Shown here one piece after another: positions 25,793 through 36,108 of a DNA stretch of 64,000 bases. The notes beneath the pieces are model-generated. The model saw only the letters and a program-made list of their open reading frames with translations, did not search any database and had not been told where the DNA came from. How positions within the stretch are numbered: the stretch's first letter is position 1; every line of letters starts with the position of its first letter. Made by a program: the position numbers and the translations under genes. Origin of the DNA: Hydrogenovibrio thermophilus (GTDB lineage Bacteria; Pseudomonadota; Gammaproteobacteria; Thiomicrospirales; Thiomicrospiraceae); assembly GCF_004028275.1 (NCBI RefSeq), contig NZ_CP035033.1, positions 806,001 through 870,000 on the forward strand, given 5' to 3'.

Positions 25793-27040
25793 TTATTTTT
25801 CAAGCGACTTTAAGTGGTCAATGCGGATTTTAGCCGGCGGATGACTGTCGTGATACGCTGAATAAGTCGGATCCGGGGTCAGGCTGCTGGCATTGTCGCG
25901 ATACATTTTCAGCAGCGCGGAAATCAACGGGGCCGAACCGGTGGTTTGTGATGCGAAGGCATCGGCTTCAAATTCGTGCTTGCGGCTTTTGAAGGCGGCA
26001 ATCGGCCCGAAGAAAAAGAACATCACCGGGATGGCGGTCATAAACAGCAATAACGCGGCGGCTGGCGTTTCCGAAGTCATGCCCAAGCCTTGGTAAAACG
26101 CCGGTAATTGCGTCAGCCAGCCCAGAACGAACAAGCCGGCAAAGCTCAAGGCAAAGGATTCGATCATGCGTTTTTTGATGTGGCCGTGCTTGAAATGCCC
26201 CAGCTCATGTGCCAGTACCGCTTCGACTTCTTCCGGTGTTAAGGACTCCAGTAGGGTGTCGAAAAACACAATGCGTTTGTTTTTGCCAAAACCGGTAAAA
26301 TATGCGTTGCCGTGACCGGAACGCGAGGAACCGTCCATGACGAAAATGCCGTTTGACTCGAATCCGGTGCGCTCCAGCAGGGCTTCAATGCGCTGTTTCA
26401 TTTCGCCGTCTTCCAACGGGGTGAACTTGTTGAAAATCGGCGCGATCCATTTCGGGTAAGCCCAAAGTAACAGCAGGTTGAACGCCACCCAAAGCACCCA
26501 GGTATAAAACCACCAGGCCTGGTCGAAATAGGCATTCATAATCGACAGCACCGCCCAGGCCAATGGCAGGCCGATGATTAAGCCGAGCAACCATTGTTTG
26601 ACAAGGTCGGAAATGAATTTGCCGACGGTCATTTTATTAAAGCCGAAAGCCTCTTCGATTTTAAAGGTGGAGATGATGGCGAACGGAAGGTGCAGTAGCG
26701 ACAAAAACCAGAAGGTAGACAACAAGAAACCGACATCACGCCAGATGGGTGATAGATCCGTCGCCAGCCAGTAATTGTAAATTTCTTGAAAGCCGCCGCC
26801 GAGCGTCATGAACAATAAGACGGCGGCGTCGAAAAATAAGACGAATCGTGAGAGTTGCAGTTTGGCGCGGCTGTAATCGGCGGCTTTGTGGTGTGCTTCT
26901 TCGGTGACAACACTTTGGAAGTCTTCCGGCACTTGGTTGCGGTGGGTACCGATGTGGAACTGGTTTTTGATGTTGAGCCACAGCTCGATGACTAGGTTAA
27001 GAATCAGGGTGGTTGCAAATAATACGGTAATCCAATTCAT
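25793..27040 (-). CDS. M48 family metallopeptidase (Ste24/CAAX protease-like)
   Basis: A 415-residue multi-span membrane zinc protease. The zinc motif H-E-L-G-H-F-K-H-G-H is near residue 280, with the third ligand in the downstream E-F-E-A-D-A-F-A. Around seven hydrophobic segments are visible. The long N-terminal membrane region resembles Ste24p (M48A) rather than the shorter HtpX. Bacterial members are thought to take part in membrane protein quality control; the substrate is unknown. Divergent from orn. Confidence 0.88.
   Translation of the reverse strand: MNWITVLFATTLILNLVIELWLNIKNQFHIGTHRNQVPEDFQSVVTEEAHHKAADYSRAKLQLSRFVLFFDAAVLLFMTLGGGFQEIYNYWLATDLSPIWRDVGFLLSTFWFLSLLHLPFAIISTFKIEEAFGFNKMTVGKFISDLVKQWLLGLIIGLPLAWAVLSIMNAYFDQAWWFYTWVLWVAFNLLLLWAYPKWIAPIFNKFTPLEDGEMKQRIEALLERTGFESNGIFVMDGSSRSGHGNAYFTGFGKNKRIVFFDTLLESLTPEEVEAVLAHELGHFKHGHIKKRMIESFALSFAGLFVLGWLTQLPAFYQGLGMTSETPAAALLLFMTAIPVMFFFFGPIAAFKSRKHEFEADAFASQTTGSAPLISALLKMYRDNASSLTPDPTYSAYHDSHPPAKIRIDHLKSLEK
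26513..26522. repeat. CCAGGCCTGG iterated palindrome (exact)
   Basis: Exact copy in the M48 protease gene, read as Gln-Ala-Trp within a membrane helix. Confidence 0.85.
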
Positions 27041-27162
27041 GGAACGATGCCTTGTCTTGTTGTTTGCGTGCCTGTGTTAGTCGCGCGGTTTTTTTGAACG
27101 TCGAAGAAGCGGCGAATTCCGCATTTCCGGCGTTGTGCGCGTTGAGGCTGGCTCGAATAAAG

Positions 27163-27190
27163 TTTAAACTAGCGCCTATTCTAGTTTAAA
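27163..27190. promoter_or_regulatory. Perfect 10-bp inverted repeat before orn
   Basis: TTTAAACTAG (27163-27172) and CTAGTTTAAA (27181-27190), spacer CGCCTATT. The right arm runs into the AAAAGG ribosome site of orn. It could be an operator for the divergent M48/orn promoters or an mRNA hairpin restricting orn translation. Confidence 0.55.
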
Positions 27191-27197
27191 AGGTTCA

Positions 27198-27761
27198 ATG
27201 AGTGTAGTGATGAAGTCTGAAAATAATTTGATTTGGATTGATCTGGAGATGACCGGTTTAGACCATAAAGCCGATCAGATTATCGAGATCGCCACGGTGG
27301 TAACGGATGCCGAATTGAATGTACTGGGCGAAGGACCGGTGATTGCGATTCAGACGGAACAGCATTACCTGGACGGAATGGATGAATGGTGTACCACGCA
27401 TCACGGCAACTCCGGTTTGACCAAGCGCGTGCAGGAGAGCGATATTTCGATGCGCGAATCGGAATTGCAGACGCTTGAGTTTCTGAAAGATTTTGTGCCG
27501 AAAGGCAAATCGCCGATGTGCGGCAACACCATTTGTCAGGATCGCCGTTTTCTGATTGAGCAGATGCCGGAATTGGAAGCGTTTTTCCATTACCGAAACC
27601 TGGACGTGTCCAGTTTGAAGGAATTGGCCCGACGCTGGGCGCCAAGCGTGTATTCTTCCCACAAGAAAAAAGGCGCGCACCTAGCGCTGGACGATATTTA
27701 CGAGTCGATTGAGGAGTTGAAACACTATCGTCAAAATCTGTTTTTACCGGAGTTTCGTTAA
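27198..27761 (+). CDS. orn: Oligoribonuclease
   Basis: DEDDh 3'-5' exonuclease that degrades short RNA and dinucleotides such as pGpG. The 187-residue protein has I-D-L-E-M-T-G (DE), D-R-R-F-L (D) and the H-L-A-L-D-D (H, D) motifs. ATG 27198 lies close to AAAAGG; a second in-frame ATG is at 27210 and either would be functional. A 10-bp inverted repeat touches the ribosome site. Confidence 0.95.
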   Translation: MSVVMKSENNLIWIDLEMTGLDHKADQIIEIATVVTDAELNVLGEGPVIAIQTEQHYLDGMDEWCTTHHGNSGLTKRVQESDISMRESELQTLEFLKDFVPKGKSPMCGNTICQDRRFLIEQMPELEAFFHYRNLDVSSLKELARRWAPSVYSSHKKKGAHLALDDIYESIEELKHYRQNLFLPEFR

Positions 27762-27843
27762 ACGCCGTTCGGCACTTTCTATTCCGGTGATTTTCAAACC
27801 GATTAATTTCAACTTATGGGTTTATAAAAGCGCCTAAGTTCGT

Positions 27844-27887
27844 TATAATCGCCTGCTTACCCTGCGAAACTGCAGGGCTTTGTTTTT
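27844..27887 (+). promoter_or_regulatory. ilvB promoter -10 and candidate leader attenuator
   Basis: A consensus TATAAT (27844-27849; -35 weak, TTTATA) precedes a hairpin CCCTGC-GAAACT-GCAGGG (27860-27877) followed by CTTTGTTTTT. Transcription would begin near 27856, placing this terminator-like hairpin at the very start of a leader of about 120 nt. I find no branched-chain-rich leader peptide. It may instead terminate orn read-through. Confidence 0.5.
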
Positions 27888-27974
27888 AAAGTTATTTTTA
27901 AACGTGGCAAGGCTGTCGAACCGTTAAAACAACCAGGTTTCGGAGCTTTGCGACCAAAACGGAGGACCGTTGTT

Positions 27975-29678
27975 GTGGAATTAACTGGTGCCCAGATTCT
28001 TGTTCATTATTTGGAAGATGAGGGCGTAGAGCATATTTGGGGGTATCCTGGAGGGGCGGCGTTGCCTATCTATGATGCCTTGGATACGGATGCACGTAAA
28101 ATGAAACACGTGTTGGTCCGTCATGAACAGGCTGCGGTTCACGCAGCGGACGGGTTCGCGCGCTCTACAGGTCTACCAGGGGTCGCTCTTGTAACATCCG
28201 GGCCGGGTGCCACCAATACCGTCACCGGTATTGCGACAGCTTATATGGATTCGATTCCGATGGTTGTCATCACCGGCCAGGTCGCCACCAATATGATTGG
28301 TCTGGATGCCTTCCAGGAAATCGATACGGTGGGGATTACAAGACCGATCGTCAAACACAACTTCTTGGTCAAGGATGTCAAAGACCTCGCGATCACGCTC
28401 AAAAAAGCGTTTTACATCGCAACGACCGGTAGACCCGGTCCGGTCGTGGTCGACATCCCGAAAGATGTCCAAAATGCCAAAAGCTCTTATGAATATCCAC
28501 AAGAAGTCAGTTTGCGCTCCTATGTACCTGTAACGAAAGGCCATAGCGGACAAATCAAAAAAGCCATCGATATGATGATGAAAGCGAAGAAGCCGATCAT
28601 TTACACCGGTGGTGGTGTGGTGCTCGGCGGCGCGTCGGAAGCCTTGACGGAATTGGCGCGTACCTTGGGCTTTCCGGTGACCAACACCTTGATGGGGTTG
28701 GGTGCGTATCCGGCGGAAGACAAGCAGTTTGTCGGCATGCTCGGGATGCATGGCACTTATGAAGCCAATTTAACCATGCATAACTCCGATGTGATTATCG
28801 CCATCGGTGCACGCTTCGATGATCGAGTGACCGGGAATTTGGAAAAGTTCTGCCCGGATGCTCGCGTCATTCATATCGATATCGACCCAGCGTCGATTTC
28901 CAAAAACGTGGCGGTGGACATTCCGATTGTCGGGCCGGTCAAACAAGTGTTGTTGGAAATGCTATCGCTGTTGAGCAAAACCAAGAAAAGCGTGGACAAG
29001 AAAGCCTTGGCCAGCTGGTGGGAGCAAATTGAAGCTTGGCGTGCCACCGATTGTTTGCGTTATGATCAGGTGGGACACAAAATCAAGCCGCAAGCGGCCA
29101 TGGAAACCGTTTGGGAAGTCACTAAGGGCGATGCCTATGTGACGTCGGACGTTGGTCAGCATCAAATGTTCGCCGCGCAGTACTATAAGTTCAATAAGCC
29201 GCGTCGCTGGATTAACTCCGGCGGTCTGGGCACGATGGGCTTCGGTTTGCCGGCGGCGATGGGCGTACAGGCGGCTTTTCCGGAATCGACCGTTATCTGT
29301 GTCACGGGTGAAGGATCGATTCAAATGAACATTCAGGAATTGTCGACCTGCTTGCAATACGGCTTGCCGATTAAGGTGGTCTGTTTGAACAACGGCTTCC
29401 TTGGGATGGTGCGTCAGTGGCAGGAGTTCTTCTACGATCGTCGTTATTCGATGTCGTATATGGATTCCTTGCCGGACTTCGTTAAGCTGGCCGAAGCCTA
29501 TGGGCATGTCGGCGTACGTATCGAAGATCCGAAAACCATGAAACAAGAGCTGGAAGAGGTCTTTTCCGATAAATACAAAGATCGTTTCGTCTTTATTGAC
29601 ATCGTGACCGATCAGCAGGAGAACGTCTATCCGATGATTCCTGCTGGCGCCGGTCTGGATGAGATGATTTTGGTATAA
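27975..29678 (+). CDS. ilvB: Acetolactate synthase large subunit
   Basis: Thiamine-diphosphate enzyme forming acetolactate and acetohydroxybutyrate, the first common step of branched-chain amino acid synthesis. The 567-residue protein has the W-G-Y-P-G-G-A start, the catalytic [12 protein letters not shown] glutamate, the FAD-binding middle domain, and the TPP motif in its G-E-G...N-N form, common in proteobacterial synthases. GTG 27975 is chosen because a strong GGAGG ends 9 bases before it; an in-frame TTG at 27948 would lie ahead of that site. ilvN follows 13 bases on. Confidence 0.95.
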   Translation: MELTGAQILVHYLEDEGVEHIWGYPGGAALPIYDALDTDARKMKHVLVRHEQAAVHAADGFARSTGLPGVALVTSGPGATNTVTGIATAYMDSIPMVVITGQVATNMIGLDAFQEIDTVGITRPIVKHNFLVKDVKDLAITLKKAFYIATTGRPGPVVVDIPKDVQNAKSSYEYPQEVSLRSYVPVTKGHSGQIKKAIDMMMKAKKPIIYTGGGVVLGGASEALTELARTLGFPVTNTLMGLGAYPAEDKQFVGMLGMHGTYEANLTMHNSDVIIAIGARFDDRVTGNLEKFCPDARVIHIDIDPASISKNVAVDIPIVGPVKQVLLEMLSLLSKTKKSVDKKALASWWEQIEAWRATDCLRYDQVGHKIKPQAAMETVWEVTKGDAYVTSDVGQHQMFAAQYYKFNKPRRWINSGGLGTMGFGLPAAMGVQAAFPESTVICVTGEGSIQMNIQELSTCLQYGLPIKVVCLNNGFLGMVRQWQEFFYDRRYSMSYMDSLPDFVKLAEAYGHVGVRIEDPKTMKQELEEVFSDKYKDRFVFIDIVTDQQENVYPMIPAGAGLDEMILV

Positions 29679-29691
29679 GGGGGAGAGACGA

Positions 29692-30183
29692 ATGAAGCAT
29701 ATTATTTCAATGTTGATTGAGAATGAGTCTGGCGCGCTTTCCCGTGTGGCGGGCTTGTTTTCGGCACGTGGTTACAATATTCACGCTCTGACAGTGGCGC
29801 CGACCGATGACGAGACGATGTCGCGTTTGACGTTGGTCACCAGCGGTGATGATCAGCAAATCGAGCAGATCGTCAAGCATTTGAATCGTTTGATTGATGT
29901 CATCAAGGTGGTGGACATCACAGAAGGGCAGCACATTGAGCGAGAGCTAATGCTGGTGAAATTGAAAGCCGTCGGCGGTATGCGTGAGGAAATCAAACGC
30001 TTGTGCGATATTTTTCGTGGCACCATCGTTGACGTGACTTCCAATATCTACACCGTTCAGTTGGTGGGCGAAACACAGAAGCTTGACGCTTTCATCGATG
30101 CGATCGACGAAGGCTTGATTGTTGAAATTGTGCGTTCCGGCGCAGTCGGCCTGATGCGTGGTGAGAAATCGCTCCACCTGTAA
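29692..30183 (+). CDS. ilvN: Acetolactate synthase small (regulatory) subunit
   Basis: A 163-residue IlvH/IlvN type regulator. The N-terminal ACT domain (I-I-S-M-L-I-E-N-E-S-G-A-L-S-R-V-A-G-L-F) binds valine for feedback inhibition, and the C-terminal domain (about 80-160) activates the large subunit. It follows ilvB closely, with GGGAGAG before ATG 29692. Confidence 0.95.
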   Translation: MKHIISMLIENESGALSRVAGLFSARGYNIHALTVAPTDDETMSRLTLVTSGDDQQIEQIVKHLNRLIDVIKVVDITEGQHIERELMLVKLKAVGGMREEIKRLCDIFRGTIVDVTSNIYTVQLVGETQKLDAFIDAIDEGLIVEIVRSGAVGLMRGEKSLHL

Positions 30184-30237
30184 CGATTATCCGAATGGAC
30201 AAAATAAGATTTATTATTACGATTAACTTACTTTTAA

Positions 30238-31263
<1,026 letters not shown>

Positions 31264-31310
31264 GATTGTTTCGTTCAGGCTCGAAAGGGCCTTTTTGAAT
31301 CGACTGTTGA

Positions 31311-31337
31311 AAAACCTGCCGCCGGCAGGTTTTTTTA
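31311..31337 (+). terminator. Rho-independent terminator after ilvC
   Basis: Stem AAAACCTGCCG with CGGCAGGTTTT around a single C, meaning an effective small GCCG-type loop, then TTTTT. Ends the ilvBNC transcript. Confidence 0.88.
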
Positions 31338-31356
31338 TGCCCGTCAGATAAATTGA

Positions 31357-31366
31357 CCAGGCCTGG
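31357..31366. repeat. CCAGGCCTGG iterated palindrome (exact)
   Basis: Exact intergenic copy 20 bases after the ilvC terminator. Confidence 0.85.
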
Positions 31367-31645
31367 CAAAGATTCGGTTTGCGGCCTCGGCTAAAACAAG
31401 CATTTGTGAATCGTATTTTTACGGATTAAAATACCGGGTAAGACGTGACAGTGTTTTAGGCGGGGCAGTTTGGTATCAATCGAGTTGGTTTCCGTGTTTT
31501 TGCGGAATAAAAAACAACGAAATGACGGTTAAGTTGTTATCATATATACAAACTTTAAATATCGGTTCTTCGCCCGAATGCGTGTTGTATGGCAAGGATA
31601 AAATAAACAATTGAACGAACCGTTAAGTGTGGTTATCAAACATCT
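31367..31645. other. Intergenic region before the MSHA operon
   Basis: About 280 bases without a credible ORF. The AT-rich part at 31530-31562 (TTGTTATCATATATACAAACTTTAAAT) is the likeliest promoter zone for the msh operon, but no pair of boxes stands out. Confidence 0.4.
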
Positions 31646-33007
31646 ATGTATTGCTCTTTCTTTGGTCTGAAGAAACTCCCGTTTAAAATTTCACCGGATT
31701 TGACGTTCTTCTATAAACAAGCCGCGCGAGACGAAATTGCGCAGGCATTGCTGTTTTCCATCGAGCGTGGGGACGGCATCATTACGGTGACCGGTGAAGT
31801 CGGTGTTGGCAAAACCACTTTGCTGCGTCTGCTGTCGGATCGGTTGCCCGCCAATTATATTCAAGTGTACATTTCATCACCGACCCTGTCGGACAAAGCC
31901 TTATTGACGTTTATTTGCACCGAGTTATCGATTCCGGTGAATCCGGAGGACGGTAAACCGGAATTGATGACACGATTGAGTCGTTTTCTGATTGACGAAT
32001 ACCGTCAAAACCGGCGGGTGGTGATGTTGATTGATGAGGCGCAGGCGATGACGCTGGATGCCTTGGAAGAGTTGCGGTTGCTGGGAAACCTGGAAACCGA
32101 GGAAGATAAGTTGTTGCAAATGGTGTTGTTCGGTCAGCCGGAATTGGACGTGACCTTGCAGGATCCGCGCGTTCGCCCGTTCAAAGATCGGGTGGCCAAC
32201 CACTTCACGATTCAGCCATTGGACGATGACGAAGTGATGCATTATCTGAATTACCGAATGCGGGTGGCGGGGTATATGCAGGCGGATTTATTTTCACTGA
32301 GCATTGCCAAACGTATCCGGCAGGCCACAGGCGGTCTGCCACGCTCGATTAATCTCTTGGCCGATAAGTTATTGATGGTGGCTTTTTCGAAAGGCGATGC
32401 GCGTTTAAAAGCCTCGCACTTCAAAGGACTGGTACCCCAGTCTAACAAGATTCGGTCTCGATTGACCTGGGGGTTGGTGGCGTCCTTTATGGTGGTGGCC
32501 GTCGTGGTCGTGCTTTGGTTCGCGGATAAGGCGAATTCGGACATTCCGACCGATACAACCGAGCCGGTGGCTTGGTGGCAGGCTACGCAACAATTAGCGG
32601 ACACGGCGGCGCATTTCGGTGTCAGTTCTCAGCGTTTGGTGCAGTTGACGGATATGGATCGTGAGACGCGGCGTTTTTTGCGTACCCAATCGGCTTCTAA
32701 ACCGTTGATTCTTGTCAGTGCCATGCCGTTGCGGCGTTTTGATAATGTGTACTCCAACGTTTTGAACGGGTTGGATGTGGCCAATCGCGCACATTTGTTT
32801 GCAGTCGTCGATGCGCAAAGCGATCCTTCGGATATTCAGTTTCGGCTGCTTTACGACCCGAGAGCGGAAGCGGGATCGGTCTTACGAAACAAACAAATCG
32901 ATTTACAAACCTTGTCGGGCGCTGAATCCCGTATCGTATCGGTTTCCAGTGTGGCAGAAATGATTGCGCGCTCGCCCAAAGAGCGAGGCGTTTCAGCCGG
33001 ATCTTAG
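31646..33007 (+). CDS. mshM: MSHA biogenesis ATPase MshM (ExeA/GspA-like)
   Basis: A 453-residue protein. An AAA+ ATPase domain (about residues 1-260) starts M-Y-x2-F-F-G-L-K-K-L-P-F, has Walker A G-E-V-G-V-G-K-T-T, Walker B V-V-M-L-I-D-E-A-Q and sensor G-G-L-P-R-S-I-N. One membrane helix follows (about 270-291), then a roughly 160-residue periplasmic part. This is the ExeA type that couples ATP to secretin assembly through peptidoglycan. It is first in the operon and 29 bases before the secretin gene, matching the mshM-mshL pairing. Confidence 0.85.
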   Translation: MYCSFFGLKKLPFKISPDLTFFYKQAARDEIAQALLFSIERGDGIITVTGEVGVGKTTLLRLLSDRLPANYIQVYISSPTLSDKALLTFICTELSIPVNPEDGKPELMTRLSRFLIDEYRQNRRVVMLIDEAQAMTLDALEELRLLGNLETEEDKLLQMVLFGQPELDVTLQDPRVRPFKDRVANHFTIQPLDDDEVMHYLNYRMRVAGYMQADLFSLSIAKRIRQATGGLPRSINLLADKLLMVAFSKGDARLKASHFKGLVPQSNKIRSRLTWGLVASFMVVAVVVVLWFADKANSDIPTDTTEPVAWWQATQQLADTAAHFGVSSQRLVQLTDMDRETRRFLRTQSASKPLILVSAMPLRRFDNVYSNVLNGLDVANRAHLFAVVDAQSDPSDIQFRLLYDPRAEAGSVLRNKQIDLQTLSGAESRIVSVSSVAEMIARSPKERGVSAGS

Positions 33008-33036
33008 GGCGCGTAAAAAGGAATGAAAAAAGCATC

Positions 33037-34788
33037 ATGAAGAAAATAGCGTTAATTCTCCCAGGCCTGCTTTGGATTCTGGCGGGGTGCAGTACCTCGG
33101 ACAGTGTCAAGCGTGAGCCTTTGGCGCCGCCGGTATCGGATAAGTTCAATCTGCAAGGGCATTTGACGCCGGAAGACGATATGGCGCAATCGACGGCCAA
33201 GCCGGCGGCGATTCCCGAATTGGTAACCGACGAACCAATCAATCTCGACCCGAGCGAGCAAAAAAACATTAAGCGTTATAGTGTGTCCGCGATTAACGTG
33301 CCGGTATCGGATTTGTTGTTCAATTTAGCGAAAAACGCCGATAAGCAACTGGATCTGTCATCCGCGGTGCAGGGGCGGGTCACTATCAATGCCATTAACC
33401 AGCCTTTGGAACGCATTTTACAGCGCGTGACGGCGCAAATCGATGCGTTGTACGAGTTGCAAGGCGACACCATTGTCATCACGCCGGACAAGCCGTTTTG
33501 GAAAAGCTATGAAGTCGACTACGTCAATGTGACGAAACACATTAACGATTCGACGGTCATGAAAATGTCGGTCGGCAATGTGGCGCAAGGCGTCAGCTTG
33601 AATAACGGCAATCAGAACAGTCAGTTCAAGCTGGATACCAAAGCGGTCAACGATTTCTGGAAAACACTGGAAGAAAACGTCTCGGCCATGGCGATGCTGG
33701 AAGTCAAGCCGATTAAAACGGTGTCTCATAAGCGCACTTATGATGGTGACCGTCAAACCGATCGACAGAACATGGGGCAAGAGTACTGGGGTGGTAACTA
33801 TGCCGAGGGGAGCAGTAGCCAGGCCATGGAGACAGTGACGTCCACCACCTCTGAGAAAGTGCAAAACGTAGTGGTCAATAAAGAAGCCGGGTTGTTGACC
33901 GTGTTCACAACCGGTCGACAACATAAAGAAATCGAAGCTTATTTGGAAAACACTTTGCACCGTACCAATAAACAAGTCCTGATTGAAGCGACGGTGGTGG
34001 AAGTCGAGTTAAATGACCAGTATCAGGCCGGGGTGGATTGGAGTGCGGTAACCTCGAACTCGTCCGGTTCCAGCGCCATTACCCAAAGTATGCTGGGCAG
34101 CAATTTATCCAACGATCCGAACTTTTCCATCAACCTGACGTCATTGGGCACTTGGGATTTCTCGCTGGGCATCAAATTGTTGCAAAAATTTGGCGACACC
34201 AAAGTCTTGTCCAGCCCGAAAATCATGGCGATGAACAACCAGGCGGCGTTATTGAAAGTGGTGAAAAACGAAGTCTATTTCACCGTCGACGTGAACCGGG
34301 AATCCGCCACGTCGGTGAGTGCGGGGGTTACGACCTATGAAACCATGGTGCACTCGGTGCCGGTCGGGTTCATGATGCATGTGACGCCGTTCATTACCGA
34401 CGACGGTGAGATTTCACTGAATATCCGTCCGACCTTATCGCGCATCGTCAGTTATGTGGACGACCCGAACCCGGAGTTGGCGAAAGAAAATATCGTCAGT
34501 AAGGTGCCGGTGATTCAGGAACGCGAAATGGATTCGGTATTACGGTTGCGTGATAAGCAGACGGCGATTATCGGTGGTTTGATTCAAGATACACACAGTA
34601 ACCAGCGTGAAGGTGTACCGGGTTTGATCGACATTCCTTGGGTGGGCGACTTATTCTCCTATCGGGATGATACTGTTCAAAAGTCGGAGCTGATTATCTT
34701 TATTCGTCCGATCATTATTAATAACCCGGATATCGAGCACGGTGACTTGAAAGCCATGAAACCGCTGTTACAGACGACGAGTAACTAA
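33037..34788 (+). CDS. mshL: MSHA-type outer membrane secretin MshL
   Basis: A 583-residue secretin lipoprotein. Signal peptide with lipobox L-A-G-C-S-T, then a secretin/TonB short N-terminal (STN) domain (about 85-150). The C-terminal secretin domain (about 300-570) includes V-P-V-I-Q-E-R-E-M-D-S-V-L-R-L-R and I-I-G-G-L-I-Q-D. It forms the outer-membrane channel for the pilus. A 9/10 copy of the iterated palindrome sits inside the signal peptide (Leu-Pro-Gly-Leu). The stop is immediately followed by the mshN ATG. Confidence 0.88.
   Translation: MKKIALILPGLLWILAGCSTSDSVKREPLAPPVSDKFNLQGHLTPEDDMAQSTAKPAAIPELVTDEPINLDPSEQKNIKRYSVSAINVPVSDLLFNLAKNADKQLDLSSAVQGRVTINAINQPLERILQRVTAQIDALYELQGDTIVITPDKPFWKSYEVDYVNVTKHINDSTVMKMSVGNVAQGVSLNNGNQNSQFKLDTKAVNDFWKTLEENVSAMAMLEVKPIKTVSHKRTYDGDRQTDRQNMGQEYWGGNYAEGSSSQAMETVTSTTSEKVQNVVVNKEAGLLTVFTTGRQHKEIEAYLENTLHRTNKQVLIEATVVEVELNDQYQAGVDWSAVTSNSSGSSAITQSMLGSNLSNDPNFSINLTSLGTWDFSLGIKLLQKFGDTKVLSSPKIMAMNNQAALLKVVKNEVYFTVDVNRESATSVSAGVTTYETMVHSVPVGFMMHVTPFITDDGEISLNIRPTLSRIVSYVDDPNPELAKENIVSKVPVIQEREMDSVLRLRDKQTAIIGGLIQDTHSNQREGVPGLIDIPWVGDLFSYRDDTVQKSELIIFIRPIIINNPDIEHGDLKAMKPLLQTTSN
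33061..33069. repeat. CCAGGCCTG iterated palindrome (9/10)
   Basis: CCAGGCCTGC in the mshL signal-peptide coding region, read as Pro-Gly-Leu. Confidence 0.75.
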
Positions 34789-36099
34789 ATGAGTGTGTTG
34801 CTGGATGCCTTGAGAAAAGCGGCCGCCGAAAAACAGACGGCGGGAAGCGTTTCTGAAGAAACGGCCAGGCCTGGTCAAAACCGGAAAACGGTCACATCTG
34901 AGCGTTTAGTCGACGGGCAGGATGTGGTGTCTTCCTCGTTTGAAGATAAAGTGCAGCAACCTGATATGCTGACTGAGGCGATGCCGGAAAAGCGTCTTCA
35001 AGTAGCTCCGGCTGGGACAAATGAGTCGAAGGTGCCGGATTGGAGTCTGTCGCAAATACCGGGGTATCAATCGGAAGCGTCCTTGGAAAATGCAAAGCGG
35101 CAGCGAGCGCAGGGCGTTTTGCAGGCCATGCAACAAGCCCGCCAACCAAGTGGTCATCCGCTGCGCTGGTTGGGCGGCAGTGCTTTGGCGGTGTTTGTTC
35201 TGGCCGGTTTGGGGTACTACGGCTGGGCGTATTTTCAAATGCAAACTCAGGCGGTCAATCATGAACTGGCGGCGTATCGAACCGTGCCCCAGGAGACGGT
35301 GCTCCCCGTCAGTTCGTCATCGGATGCCGTCGAGTCAGAGGAAGACAAGGTTCAGCCGCAAACCCAAGCGAGTCTTTCCGAGCCACCAAATAAAGCGATG
35401 CCCATCGCTCGAACAGAACGCGTGAACGCGCCGGCCGTGGCAGGAAAATCGGTGACGCCGGCGGTCGCGTCTGTGCCGACCAAACATTTGAAAATCGTGG
35501 CGATGACCGAACCAACGGAGGCAGAAAAGGGCTACCAAGCCTATCAGGCCGGGAAATTGGATGAGGCGCGACAATTCTACACATCGGCTTATCAGCAGGA
35601 TGCCCAAAACCTTCCGGCTCTGTTCGGTTTGGCTGCGGTGTCAGTCAAACAGGGACGTAAATCGAATGCACTTCGTCTTTACCAACGTATTCTCGAAATC
35701 GATCCTCAAAACCTGCGAGCGCAGGATGCAGCATTAATGCTGAGCAGTCAGGTGCAAGGCGAAGCCTCGACGGAAAACCTGGTGAAACGCGTGCGTGATT
35801 TTCCCGAGAACGCTGCACTACAGGCTGCCTTAGGGCATCAGCTGGCGAAAGAGAACAACTGGGTGGCGGCTCAAAAACAATATTTTAAAGCCTATCAATT
35901 GGCACCCAACCGTGAGGATTACGCGTTGAACTTGGCGGTGAGCCTCGACAAATTAGGCGAGTATGACTTGGCAAAACAATATTATGAGCGGGTTTTACAG
36001 GCTTCTTCGGCCCGTTTGTCGGCGGAACGAAAAGAGCAGGTCCGTCAGCGTGTCAGCGCGTTACAGACGTTTTTGAACCGGGAAGCGAAACCATCATGA
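34789..36099 (+). CDS. mshN: MSHA biogenesis TPR protein MshN
   Basis: A 436-residue inner-membrane protein: cytosolic N-terminus beginning M-S-V-L-L-D-A-L-R-K-A-A-A-E-K-Q (typical of MshN/GspB-like proteins), one membrane helix (about 127-147), a Ser/Pro/Glu linker, then TPR repeats (about 245-430: Y-Q-A-Y-Q-A-G-K-L-D-E-A, L-A-A-V-S-V-K-Q-G). It starts with no gap after mshL. Likely a scaffold between ATPase and secretin. An exact iterated palindrome lies near the start. Confidence 0.82.
   Translation: MSVLLDALRKAAAEKQTAGSVSEETARPGQNRKTVTSERLVDGQDVVSSSFEDKVQQPDMLTEAMPEKRLQVAPAGTNESKVPDWSLSQIPGYQSEASLENAKRQRAQGVLQAMQQARQPSGHPLRWLGGSALAVFVLAGLGYYGWAYFQMQTQAVNHELAAYRTVPQETVLPVSSSSDAVESEEDKVQPQTQASLSEPPNKAMPIARTERVNAPAVAGKSVTPAVASVPTKHLKIVAMTEPTEAEKGYQAYQAGKLDEARQFYTSAYQQDAQNLPALFGLAAVSVKQGRKSNALRLYQRILEIDPQNLRAQDAALMLSSQVQGEASTENLVKRVRDFPENAALQAALGHQLAKENNWVAAQKQYFKAYQLAPNREDYALNLAVSLDKLGEYDLAKQYYERVLQASSARLSAERKEQVRQRVSALQTFLNREAKPS
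34865..34874. repeat. CCAGGCCTGG iterated palindrome (exact)
   Basis: Exact copy in mshN, read as Ala-Arg-Pro-Gly; left flank AAACGG matches the extended consensus. Confidence 0.85.
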
Positions 36100-36108
36100 G
36101 AGGGGTTT

